64,000 nucleotides of DNA from positions 8,544,529 through 8,608,528 of the forward strand of contig CM055761.1 of the NCBI GenBank assembly GCA_029465975.1, read 5' to 3'. The notes under the pieces were generated by a model. That model was not told where the DNA came from, ran no database searches, and was given only the letters and a program-made list of their open reading frames with translations. This DNA is from Dallia pectoralis (lineage: Eukaryota > Chordata > Actinopteri > Esociformes > Umbridae). Made by a program: the position numbers and the translations under genes. Shown in pieces: positions 39,205 through 51,109 of this stretch (its first letter is position 1; the number at the start of each line of letters is the position of its first letter).

Positions 39205-39745
39205 GTCTCGTCATTACTCACACCTGGTGTCCATCCCCTCATTAGTAAGAGTATATAGGTTCCCTGTGTTTGGTCATGTCTCGTCATTACTCACACCTGG
39301 TGTCCATCCCCTCATTAGTAAGAGTATATAGGTTCCCTGTATTTGGTCATGTCTTATCATTACTCACACCTGGTGTCCATCCCCTCATTAGTAAGAGTAT
39401 ATAGGTTCCCTGTGTTTGGTCATGTCTCGTCATTACTCACACCTGGTGTCCATCCCCTCATTAGTACGAGTATATAGGTTCCCTGTGTTTGGTCATGTCT
39501 TAATGTGGAATTGTTACTTGTTATGTTCAGTGTATTGTGAGACACTCATTATTATATTTTCCCTTCGTGGACAATTCTTCTACTACATGCGCTGTGTCAC
39601 ACCTTTTGTTATATTATTAAGAGTACTAGTAAGTACCTTGTTAAGTACGTGCTTGATTTGATGAGTGACTAATTAAATATCACCACAAACGCTACTGATC
39701 CTGCGCCTGGCTCTTTCCTTCTACGCACCTCGCCCAGTACGTCAC
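39205..39745 (+). mobile_element. LTR remnant with amplified promoter region
   Basis: The right part (AATTAAATATCACC, then CTGATCCTGCGCCTGGCTC, ending CAGTACGTCACA) looks like the polyadenylation and U5 region of a fish LTR. The left part consists of four tandem 73-bp copies of a segment with GAGTATATAGGTTCCCTGTG, a TATA-box context commonly seen in such LTRs. The outer left end is missing and no target duplication was found. Confidence 0.45.
39208..39502. repeat. 73-bp tandem repeat, four copies
   Basis: Copies start at 39208, 39281, 39354 and 39427, each TCGTCATTACTCACACCTGG (third copy TTATCATT). The copies differ at only a few positions. Confidence 0.93.
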
Positions 39746-39765
39746 ACATACACAGATTTTTTGTT

Positions 39766-39815
39766 GAAGGGGGCGATTACTTTTTCACACAGGGGCATTG
39801 GATGTTGTAGAACTA
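39766..39815 (+). mobile_element. Possible Tc1-like end fragment
   Basis: GGGGGCGATTACTTTTTCAC followed by ACAGGGGCATTGGA resembles the terminal sequence of fish Tc1-like elements (gggcaaatactttttcacac). Only about 50 bp remain. Confidence 0.35.
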
Positions 39816-39827
39816 GCTAGGACTCCT

Positions 39828-40016
39828 AGGACCTGGTCTGACTCCTAGGACCTGGTCTGACTCCTAGGACCTGGTCTGACTCCTAGGACCTGGTCTGACT
39901 CCTAGGACCTGGTCTGACTCCTAGGACCTGGTGTGAGTCCTAGGACCTGGTCTGACTCCTAGGACCAGGTCTGACTCCTAGGACCAGGTCTGACTCCTAG
40001 GACCTGGTCTGACTCA
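39828..40016. repeat. 19-bp minisatellite (CTCCTAGGACCTGGTCTGA)
   Basis: About ten copies of a 19-mer containing the palindrome CCTAGG; variants include CCTGGTGTGAGTCC and GGACCAGGTCTGA. Confidence 0.93.
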
Positions 40017-40019
40017 TAG

Positions 40020-43000
40020 CTGACCCTGCCCAAAGTCGTTCCGGTCCAGGTCAACTGTGTTGTCCAGCTGATTTGGATTCTGCCAAATGACTCTGGACAC
40101 AGCCCACCTTTATCTGTGTAAGCATTTTGTCTTAACTGCTTATTGATTGGGGTAGTTAAAGCCACAATCAGTGTACAAACTGTACACAATTTCAGTTAAA
40201 AAAAGGGCTTGTTAAAAAAAAATTGAAAATGACTAACACCGAATACACCACATTTGCATTTCCTACTTTGCCAGAAAAACCCTGCAAGCATGATAAAATT
40301 AAGATACAACAGATATGTATTGGCAGTCATTGCATTTATCAGAGCAGTGGAACATGGAAGGATCTGCTCAACGGTCCTTCCTCCCTCAGCCATGCAAGAC
40401 ATGAAAATTGATTGACAGCACTTGGAATAGTATCAAAGCTATGAGCCAAGTCGACTGTCTGTGCAGAAACGTAGCTACTCCTACACTACAAACTCCAGAC
40501 TAGGTACATCTCCCCATCGTGGCAGGCAGGCAGTGAGTAAAGGAGCACAAGATCCGGTCTCATTCAAAAACATTTGCTTAACCACTGTTGCCCTGTATTC
40601 CCTTACTGGGATGCGGAGCTAAAAGGAAAGTGCTCCATTTCACAAAGGCTACTGAGATCCAACGAATACCGTATCGGCAAAATATTATCCATAAAAACAT
40701 ACTACCATCTTAGCCCTGTCAGGGGAGAGATATCTATCAAACAGGACTTGAATTAAATATGTTCTCTTGGGAGTGCCCTAAAAATAGAGGGATGTGCCAA
40801 TCTGGATATAGTTTTTAAAGTATATAAGGGAGAACACATTGCTTTGCCTTGATTTGCTATGGGATTGCCTGGTTTCCCCAAGTTTCTATGCAATTCCAAT
40901 ACTGCTGTTCAGGAAAAGGTTCATATCAGAAAAACATGGAAAACACCCACGTGAATTAGTACTATTATATACACAGGATTCACTTATACTCTCTCACCAC
41001 AGGTTTATGAACACACATCTTATTTCGCCGTGTATATTGATTACCCACAATTGGGAAGTCGACCAATGAGAATAGAATAGGCGGCCGGTGGCACGTGCAT
41101 CTGTAATTGAATATGAATGCAGCTGGGTGCAGGGTAAAGTCACACCTGCTAACCTCAATGAGAAGAACACTCCATCAAAGGCACTACAGCTCTCATTTGG
41201 CGTCTGATTGGATGAGGATCTGAGATGATGGATGTGAGCTTCCAAGGGTAAGCACCAGCTCAGGGCAGATTTCACAACACTGAGCAGACCACGCTTACTC
41301 TATCATCTGAGAATCAGGGTTCACCAAGGGAGATGACGCCCTGTATTGCCTGGAGCCTGGAACAGCTTCCCCCTGTACGCATGGTGACCTTTCTTCCGTT
41401 CGTGGACCACGTCTGGTTGAGTTTTAAACAGGCACATCGGCTGGATTACGTACCAGGCATTACATATTGATACATATACTCCCTGAGTGGGCGTTCGCGT
41501 GTTTGATTTGGAGATTTGTGAACCGCGTTAAAGCGCTCAAATCTCAAACAATTGAAGCGAATATATGGCGTTCAAAATGGCATGATGTTCACCAGAAGAG
41601 CCGAACAAATTGAATGACAGCGTTTCTGCTTGAGCTTTGTTGGCTGTGTGTCGGCGTGTATTTCTGTGAGTGTGTCAGAAGGTGTAGCGTGTTGACATTG
41701 CACTCAGGAGAGGTTGCTTGTTAACAGGAGGAGACAGGCCACATGGAGGGACCGGTGGAATCCCGGGGGCCAGGCGTGACTGTTGGGAGGTGGTTGCTTT
41801 GGGCTAGACTAATGCAGCGCGGTGCATTAGCCCTTCAGCTCAGCCACCATACCAATGGGTTTCCTTCCAGCGGTGTCCCTGTACCACCTCGTGAGTGCAG
41901 CCAAGCACAGGGTGCTTAATAACTGGCAATGACGGGCAGCTCCGTCCCAGTCGAGGATAAACCTGTGCTGTGATGCCCAGGATGTCAGCTCGAGTCACTT
42001 CAATTTGCATCGCCTTCACACCGGTCTCTGTACACTTCCTCGTAGAGCAGAGGAAGCACAGCCACAAGCCTTTCCAGAAAAGATATGCTAATTGAATTTT
42101 GGCAGTGTCATACCAGGAATTCAATACACATTTGGTCTAGGCTAGGGTGTCAAATACAAACGGGAACAAATATAGCACCGGCTAATATGCTTGTCAATTG
42201 TTGTGTCGACAAAATACATAAACATGCGTACAGAGCGGCTTTGGCAATGGGCACTGTACCAATCACGATGGCGCTAAGCTAACAAAGCGAACAGAAAGGG
42301 GCAAGAACGGTGGCGGAAACCAGCTCAACAAGGGGAACGCTAAACAGCCTCTGAGGAAGGGAATAAATGAGGCTTTCAAGCTGATGGCTGGTACGGCAGT
42401 CTTCAGGTTCCTCCAGGTAACTAAGAGTGTGCCGTCTGTCTCAGCGCAGCAGGAAAAGACAGCTGTCACAACAAATAGCAATGGAGACGAGGACGAGGGG
42501 AACGAAGGACAGCACCTCACCAGTTGTTGGGAGAGGGGCACAGTTTGTATGTGGACAGGAAAAGACCCACTCTACCCCAATGTCTTTCCGACATACACTT
42601 ACCGGTAAAAACTCTCACACACACACAGCAGAAGCACATCAGAAATGTACACACGCAATAATGTGCACACAAAAACACGCACAGGTACATGGTTTTCTTC
42701 CCATTGACACTGTTGTAATACGCTCCTGTCCTGTACAAATGTACAAAACAAAATCCACAGGGTCCTGAATATTAAACACACATTTACCATCTGTGGCTTT
42801 TCTTTGTTCTGTTAGACAAACCCTTACAGAAGCAGGTACTGTTGGGAGTTGCACTGGGGTCTATGTTGATCAGATCAGAGCAGGTCTAACAGAGGGACGT
42901 TGATGATTGTCTAGTTTAAACTCGATTACCGAAAGAAACACTCTTTTCCCAAAACCCAGCATTTGGACAACGGCACCCACAGCTTAATGGAAATGCACCT

Positions 43001-43145
43001 CTTCATTTCTCCTCAATAGTTTATTTTTCTCCAAAAGAAGCGAAATTAAGTTGAGGAAAAAAATACTGCGTTTTCATCAGCTCCATAATGGTAATGTATT
43101 TGTTGAATAGATTAAAAGAATAGAACATCCTCAACAGCACGTGTG
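40020..43145. other. Non-coding stretch, no recognised gene
   Basis: Frames of 60-113 codons occur (for example plus 42427-42768, over a degenerate CA-rich patch at 42612-42690) without domain or splice support. Confidence 0.45.
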
Positions 43146-43146
43146 C

Positions 43147-43154
43147 CTAGAAAT
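43147..43154. repeat. Left target duplication of the 43155-44695 hAT element
   Basis: CTAGAAAT, against CTGGAAAT at 44696-44703: 7 of 8 identical. Confidence 0.75.
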
Positions 43155-43774
43155 TAGGGGTGCATAATATATAACAAATGCCTCCAGACTTCCTACTTTT
43201 CCAAGTTCCACATGTGACAGAAGTTCAACACATGACAAAGTTCAACACATGAAAACCCCATCCTGGTTTTATTGCACTCTGTGTTCACCAAAGATGTCTT
43301 ATTCCTCTGTGTGTATAAATTAGATTGGTTTGATTCAGTTCTCGAAGGCAAAGGTGTCTAGCGTTAGGAATGTATACAGTACCAGTAAATGTTGACATTT
43401 GCAAATATCTCTGTTGGCCAAATCGATGCCCTGGAGTGATTCGGGTTGCGTCTGCAGCTTATGGTGGTTATAACGACTGACAAAAGAACAAAACAAAAGA
43501 ACTGTAATGAAAACTGCGAGGACTTAACCAATGGCTTCCGGGACCTGTTGAGCAATGCTGTTGTTTATGCTTATATTGCAATGTTTGTTAATTTCATCAA
43601 ATGAAATAATAGTTCCTGAAGCGGACAGACTCATCATTTATTTTATAGTATTCTAGAACAGAAAAAACGTGTTCAATACATGAGAACCCGAGACGTTGTC
43701 AAGGGATCAATAGCTTTTCTACAACAATATCACACATCTGCTATGTAACACATTTCAATAAAACCGAAAAAGAT

Positions 43775-44142
43775 TGTCACGAGTGGTGAGGTTGTGTTGC
43801 AGTACGGGACGCTATTGGTGGTGCACAGGTCTCTTTGTTTACGTTTCTGTTCAGCTGTTAGTTGTTAGTAATTAGTTGGGCTATAAAGGGTTGCTAGCAA
43901 GTCCCCACTTTGCTGAGCATTGTTCCATGTCACGGTGGTAGTAGAGGTGAGTGCTTGTGTATTTATATCTTACTGTTATTCGTGAACGTATTTTGGATAA
44001 TACGTTTTGGTTTCAGTTTAACAGTATAATATTTTCGGCGTACGCGGTTTGTTTTATGTTTGGCATTTAATAAACCTTATCAAAACGGATTATCGGACTC
44101 TGCATATGGTTTCATTCACTGCACCTTGGGCAAGACGTGACA
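43775..44142 (+). mobile_element. Solo LTR, relative of the 58793-62065 element
   Basis: Starts TGTCACGAGTGGTG and ends CAAGACGTGACA, with perfect 5-bp duplications AAGAT at 43770-43774 and 44143-44147. It has CTATAAAGG (TATA box), AATAAA near the 3' part, and an internal order shared with the 393-bp LTR at 58793: GGGCTATAAAGG, CATGTCACG, AGAGGTGAGTG, TTTCAGTTTA, CGGTTTGTTTTA, AACGGATTAT. The internal region was presumably lost by LTR-LTR recombination. Confidence 0.9.
43947..44016 (+). other. Putative 70-bp intron inside the solo LTR
   Basis: A strong 5' splice site (AGAG|GTGAGTG) and a 3' splice site (TTGGTTTCAG|TTTA) in the same positions as in the 58793 LTR. No transcript evidence is available. 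Confidence 0.35.
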
Positions 44143-44704
44143 AAGATTCATTTTATTAAAACTTGATTTCTGATTCTCTATTCATTGCTATACATTGTTT
44201 TAGAAATAGCAATAAAAAATATGAAAATATAAATAAATACCTGTGAAGCCTGGCAACCAGCTCGCCCTAAGAGAGAATATTTAGTACATGGGCTCACTGT
44301 TAACAGCAGAAATCAGCAATGTTACGCAGCTAGTTTTCTTGACTAATCTGTAGCCTCCAACAGTAAGATGACGGGGAAATGAACAAAAATATATATTTGT
44401 ATTGTTTTTAATATGTCCTTTTTATTGTCTTTATTTATTGTTTTTATACTGTACCAGCAGTAGAACGTGTCCAGTTATGTAGACAAGGTATTTTTATTGA
44501 TTCATTTATGTTGTACCAGTCCAATATGACTGCCAGTTGAAAGAAAATGTGATGTTTTGATATTTTAATCCATTTTGATGCATTTTCCCATGGCTCTTTT
44601 TGACATGTGTATCAGAATATCAAAAGTAATATTGATATCGCAATATTCATGATCAATATTGCAATATCACATTTTGTCAATATCGTGCACCCCTACTGGA
44701 AATA

Positions 44705-46165
44705 CAGTAATGTTATGCACAGTTATGCACAATCACAAATTGTCCGCATGATGAAATCGGGGAAATAAAAACAATGCAAAATAAATACATTCATGCCATG
44801 CACACGTAAAAACCGTAATCGTCTGCCTGAAGAATGTCAGAAACCTATATTGGCGTCTGGTGTTTTTGAATTGCGGCTCCACTAAAAGCCAAGTAGATTC
44901 CTTAACGGCGGCCATAAATCATCAGCTGAAGGTCTCAATAAGCACCAGGCACAAACCCCTGCTGCCTCCCCAGGCAGAACTGCCCCGGATCACCCTGCTT
45001 GTACGCCACCAAACCAAATCTCATGCATTCTAATGAATAGGAAACGTGTAAATAGACTGCTATTGCCCAAAACGGAGGATGCCACAGATTCCTGCATTTT
45101 AAGTGGGATTGCGAACACTGGCTTAGCATCCAATGAGTTGGATGCAGTGAGGACACTCTGGGGAGCGGATAAAGCCTGTAGCGAAGTGTACATTTATATT
45201 GATGAATAGGCGATATCCATGTTATTTGAGGCCTTACAGTTATCCAGAATACAAAAGAGATGAAAATCGAACATCAGAGTTAATTTTTATGACTAAAAGG
45301 CGGTGCAGCCAGTTGTGAGTGTTGTCCACAGCACCCAAGATAAAGCCTTCATGCAGATGAGGATTCATTAACACAGTGGATTGTTTAACTGGGCCACTCA
45401 GCGGACATTCAAGCACATGGATTACCTACTGGTCAGGCTTTTCGTTTGGCAAAGGATTATCTATAGTCTGGAAATCTGCCTAAATGGGATGCGAGGCGGG
45501 AAAAAGGCAACCAACAAGGCCTCTACAAAGACAAGTGGAAAATATTCAAAATTTCCTGATCTCGCAGTATATTGTTGAGTATGCCAACTGCACTATTGAG
45601 TTTGCATATGCCCATATATTAAAATGAACGTTGAAATGCTCATAAAAGATCGTCTGAAAGGACCTGCTTTGTAAAATAGAAATGGAGCAGGATGATGCAG
45701 ACAGCAGGAGGAAAAACACAAATATATCTCATCTATACCACAAGATAGTGTCAGAACATCAATTAATCAAAAGTATTTTATAAAGCCCATTTTATATCAG
45801 AAGTTTCGCAACAGGTTGTACAGACACCCAGTCTTAAACCACAAACAGCAGGCAAAATGTAACCTAGGAAAAAAAAGTAAACCTAGATTGGAACATGACT
45901 CAACATCTTAAACATATTTAACACGTATATAACCTGTACTATATGTTCCTTATTTAACATGGCCCAAGGGCCTCTGACAGCTAAACACTAAAGACGCTAT
46001 CCGTTCCTGTGCCGGCTTCATCCTTCCGTCCACCTACAACCTAGTCGTGACACAACCAGGTGACAAGTTGAGTAAGGGACACAATGCAGGCAAAATGGTC
46101 AACAGACAGGAAGAGTGACAAGTTTCAAAAGTATCAACTTTACATCTCTAGTGTCAATTGGGTTT
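44705..46165. other. Non-coding stretch, no recognised gene
   Basis: Two overlapping minus-strand frames near 44935-45193 have no recognised domain. No repeats stand out. Confidence 0.45.
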
Positions 46166-46171
46166 CTAACT

Positions 46172-46528
46172 AATCACGAATTTAGGGTGGAGTGCGGATA
46201 AAAGCCAAGTGCAGAGCCAGAGTTACCGTTTGTGGTATTTATTTAAAGTAAAAACAAACACGTAGCATCAAACGGAAACTAAACTGTTCGGAAATTATTA
46301 ATATCAAATTATTCCAAACAGTGCTCACATGACACAACACCCACCTAATACTGCAACGTGACATAAAAGCAGAAACAATATCAAACACTAGCACCCCCAG
46401 TGACCAAAATAGTCCTTTGCTAAAAGCTAAATCAAAACAGCTGTGCTCAATACAAAACAATCACCAGAACACAGGAAGTGCACCCCACTAAACTCCCTGT
46501 GTGCAACAAAACCTCACACTTTGTGACA
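46172..46528 (-). mobile_element. Solo LTR on the minus strand
   Basis: Read on the minus strand it starts TGTCACAAAGTGTGAGG and ends near ATTCGTGATT (expected GTGACA, mutated). Flanks are TAACT (46167-46171) and TTACT (46529-46533), 4 of 5 identical. It shares the early CACTTCCTGTG block with the solo LTR at 58237, the GTCACGTTGCAG block with the 58793 family, and TAAATAAATACCACAAAC as polyadenylation region. Confidence 0.75.
46284..46344 (-). other. Putative 61-bp intron inside the minus-strand solo LTR
   Basis: On the minus strand TTAG|GTGGGTG is followed 61 bp later by CCGAACAG|TTTAG, matching the order of the splice-like pair in the two other LTRs. The donor is weaker here. Confidence 0.25.
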
Positions 46529-46534
46529 TTACTG

Positions 46535-49500
46535 CAGCACAAAAAACTGTGTATGACAGAAGCACCTAAAAAACACATTTATTTACCTATTTTCGGTATA
46601 ACATTTTAAATAAATCACAACTCAAAGACATCTGTCTACATGTGCAAATGTGTATGCGTAAACATTGTGTTTTTTTCATTACTCTACCTTTCTAAGGATG
46701 TAGTCGCTGAAGCTAACATTTTAAGTGGGCCGCTCGTCTCACCGGAATTCCCTGTGATGTAAGAAACTCATTACCGATCTGTTCAGAGCAGGAACGAGGG
46801 ATTTTGGGGAAGACTGTGTCAGAGGAAAAGTGGCAGGCACAGAATTACATTTTGTTGTATGTTTTATACCACTGTCCACAACACAAAACTGCTTCAGCCA
46901 TTCTGTAGTTTAGCCAGACAGATTTAAATATGTGCCTGGCGTAAATGCAGTGTCTGAAATGTTATTTTCTTAGGTCTGATAAATAGCTAGCCTAACACAA
47001 AATATTAGTGCACTTATATAACTAGTTTTTGCACTTGTATAGCTAATTAGTGCACGTGAATCTTAGCCATATGGATGTGTGGCAGCACATGATGTCACGA
47101 TCAAAAGACCTATCTAAGACCCAATGCCAATTCCAAGCAATTTGAAATACATAAGTCTCCTGTCGATAAAAATAACCATTACTTTCAGAATCAACCTATC
47201 AGCAGTGCTTTAAGAGTCAATATCAACATATCCAGTGCTGTTGGTCCTCAATGACTCACAATTACATTCAGTATCAACATATGAGAAGTGCCATTTACCT
47301 ACCATCATAAACTGGTCGCCAGGGGAACTTATGAATGTATAATAGTTAAAGTGGCTGTTTTCTAGGGTGGTGTGAATGTGAACGGTGGAGGTCATTTTAT
47401 GAATGACTTTTAATCCAATGGTTGCCAGTTTGATTTCAGCAGCAACCTTAACCCTGAGCGAATCTCAACCATTAACCTTAGACAATATTCGCAACAAGGC
47501 ATTTTTTTTATCGATTACGTTTAGCGGCCACTTTGTAAAATCCGGCCTGTGAACAATAACCTCTTATTCTTTCTCAGAATGGTATACGATTCTCCAGGGT
47601 GGTTAAGAACTGGAAGGATATAGTATTGTGTTTAAAGCGATTATAAGGACATTAAAAGTCATTGCAGTCAAGAAAGTCAAGAAAGTTTAAATGGGAAATA
47701 TCTCTGGAATTCAGATACATTTAGTCGAAAATGATTATTAGAAAATTTTACTTAAAACAATAACTGTAGATGTGTAGTTGTCATGCTTGTAAAAATCGTA
47801 CATGTCGCCCCTTTAAGGAGGAACATAATAGCAAAATGTTGAGGAGCAATGTAATAGCAAGGCATTACAGAGCACTAGGGATATGCTAATAGCAATCAGA
47901 ATTGCACTGATTTATATTCAAACCGAACGTAATCACGGTTTACAAATTACTTATGTACGAACATTATTCCTGAGAGGTACGGTTGACTCATACATTATTT
48001 CCGGTACTGTAAAGATGAGCAAATATTTAGCCAAGTTTATGTAAGAGACTGATTTTAGCCAAATAGGCAACACAAGCGATTGAATATAGGGATGTAGGCT
48101 AAAAATGTAGTCTAGGGGTGTAGTTAAATGAATTCAATTTTCCACACTGTAAGATGAGCTTTCTGTCAATGAATAATTGATTGCAAAGTACAATCTTTCA
48201 GTGCAATCTGTTGATTTATGTAACATGTATCTGTGAATCATGTTGAAGTTAAGTTTACTCATCCATACTTTTTCACACATGATCCTATAAGGACTAGACC
48301 AAGAGTTCAATAGACAGCAAGCCTATAGTGCATCGTTGAAAGACAGAAGACAAGTTACTTAAACCAATGTTGAAGCTCGATAACAGGCAGTGGGTTCGCT
48401 TTCATATAAAAGGATTATTGAGAATCGAGTCAAAAGTAAGCAGATTAGGCCCAGCTTTGTGTTGCCAGACACCATAGGAATAGATGGCAGGTTTAATCCC
48501 ACTAAACACAACAATCTGTGCCAAAGCAACACTCCAGCAACATGTAGAAATCACGGGAAAACATTTGAGACACTCAATCTCAAAAAAACATATTTTGATT
48601 ATGGCACACCAATTTATCTTCATCTAGGTTGCTTAATGGCGCTATGACATTGAGTCTACGTAACTGTGTGGAGTTTTCTCCTGCAAAGGTTATTTTATTG
48701 TGGCTCTTTAGACTGGAAATCCTTTGGCGAAATTATGTGTCAGATTAACTCAGGAACAGGAACACAGAAAACGGCAGGTACAAAAGACTGCATATTTCAA
48801 TACAAATAGTTCTTTGACTTGCACAGAAATACTGAACCTTCACATGTTCGTATAATAAGTAGATTTAAGCTCAGAACATTGTGGCGGAGTGTCATTGTGT
48901 TTCAAAATTGCACTGCCCAGCTTACATTATAAGGTAACACAGGTAATTTCGCAGCAAATTACCATTTCATTTCCACAGCGAGGGAAATGTTGCAACTGTA
49001 ATGTTCTCGAAAATATCACAACAGCAATGGTTTGGCTCCAGGCAAGATAAAATGAACACTGTTGTAATTGATGAATTTATTAAAATGACCTGCACACCAA
49101 CACCATTAAGCCTGAATATCTGCCGTCACACACTACCGCACATATCTCTAGAGGACTTAGAATGTGTATTGGCAATATTAATTGAAAGGTGAAAATTAGT
49201 TGCAGGTTTAATGTGTACGGTAATGGTTGTAGAATTCCGATAAGCTTGCGTCGAGATTGGATTGACCTCTTTTGCCCGGGAAAAATAGCCACCAGTACTG
49301 GTCGATGAAACCCTAAGTTCTTTCCCCGTCTGCATCTCTTTTAACTTCGAATCCTAGGCATTAGGCTGAAATGTAGGAGGGGGAAGGCACTTTCTCACCT
49401 GTATCAAAACCCTACTAAGTTGCTATCACCTTTCCAACACCCGTGTGACCCTGTGATATATAAATACGTTTTCCCTCTAAGGTAGAGTTCTACGGATATA

Positions 49501-51010
49501 TGAGCGTTTGATGCCAGCCAGCTTATCAGTGAAGGCTTATCTCTTTCCGACAGTTAGCAAAGAGTATAGGCTGTGTAAAGAGCATGGCTACAAGTCACCC
49601 TCCCATCCGCCGTCTCTGCAATGACAGAGTAAACCGCTTTAGGGGGAATCCTGTCACTAACAACAGTAAGGTGAAGGTCTCGCCTTGATGTGGAGAGAGA
49701 CAAATATAATGTCTAACAAACTTTTTTGGCCCAAAATGATTTTGAGGAAATTGCCAAAGCAATGCCAGGACAGGGGCAAAGCAGTAAGACATAAATAATA
49801 TTGTACAAAGCTTATTAGTTTGTTTTTCGATTAATCATGTCAGACGGTCGTAACAGGCCACCAATCTCTTAGCCCTTTATGGATCAACTGTCTGGATGGT
49901 GGGAAGTCGCGAGTAAGTTACCGTGTGCTCCTTGTGAAAAGTCTGTCACACATGAAACAGAGCTGGGTAGGAGCTAATCATGCGTACTGATACAGGGGGG
50001 GTTGGGGGTGGTGGGGGGGCTGCAGCAAAAGGCTGATTTATTTTGTGCATATCTGTAAAGAACCTTCCATCTGGCAGAGCACGGAATCATCAACACCGTA
50101 ATTAAAATGCAATTACCACCTCTCTCCTCCCTCAGCAACATGGTGATCCCTGAGAAGTCATTCCATCTGGCCCATATACCAGCTTGCCATCTTTTCTTCA
50201 CCTCCACAGCATTCTCAGCATTTTACCCAACCTTTGTGTGCTGCACAACTGAAGCAACAGCGATTTTCCTGCTCCAGTCTATCAACTACTAGTGTGCGTC
50301 TCTGTGCTTGGACTGTATCACTGTTCGGATGGATTTGTCTCCTTATGGGTGCAAATGATCATCGGAGATTCCTTAGCACAAATGCAAAACAAGATCTCCG
50401 CGTACATTTAGAATTCACGGTGCATCGCTATCACTCCGAAGGCTGTCAGAGGTTTTCCCATAAAAAAGACACATCCCGATGACTGGAACTGCAATCTGTC
50501 AACTTGTAAAGTGGCAACTGACGTGGGTGTTCTTAAAGTGCATTTCAAATGGAGAACAATGAAACAGACAGCAAAGCAAGATGTTTCCTTGTGCGAGTGT
50601 CGGGTGTATGTCGCAACTGTGACTGGCACACTCGCATGTGTTTATGTGTGTCATGGGTAGCTGGATTGAGGGGGTTGGTGGCTCCCCCATGGCATGGAAC
50701 CCTAATTACATCTGACTAAATCTGTAATTAAAATATATCACAGCGCCAGTCGTACCTGTCTGTGTGTGGGAAACTGCACTGGGACCACAGTCCCTGTCAC
50801 AGATAAATCACTTCCACACACAGTTACACAGCGCAGGGACAGGGGGAGCTGAAAAGAGATTAGAGAAAGGAAGAAATGGCAAGGAGGAAGAAAAAAGAAA
50901 GATTTGGGGACAACTAGAGATCGCAACTAAATTAGGCAAGAGAAGAGGGAAAAACTAAAGGAGGGACAGAGAGATAGCAGGGTTTGCATGTTTCTCCCAC
51001 CACAATCGGT
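46535..51010. other. Non-coding stretch, no recognised gene
   Basis: AT-rich sequence with frames of 60-85 codons and no recognisable family. A G-rich run lies near 49995-50020. Nothing else is supported. Confidence 0.45.
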
Positions 51011-51013
51011 TGA

Positions 51014-51105
51014 CGTGTGGAGGTGTGTGGAGGTGTGCGCAGGTGTGTGGAGGTGTGCGGAGGTGTGCGGAGGTGTGTGGAAGTGTGCGGAGGTGTAGGT
51101 GTGCA
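51014..51105. repeat. 10-bp GGAGGTGTGY minisatellite
   Basis: About nine copies of GTGTGGAGGT/GTGCGGAGGT. Confidence 0.9.
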
Positions 51106-51109
51106 ACAC

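Larger units (their letters stand above)
43155..44695. mobile_element. hAT-like element with TAGGGGTGCA ends, interrupted by a solo LTR
   Basis: The left end is TAGGGGTGCATAATAT and the right end, read inward, TAGGGGTGCACGATATTGAC. The right subterminal stretch (GCAATATCACATTTTGTC, AATATTGATATCGCAATATT) is the AT-rich pattern of a common fish hAT family. An 8-bp duplication flanks it. Without the LTR and its duplication, it is about 1.17 kb with no transposase, so non-autonomous. Confidence 0.8.
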
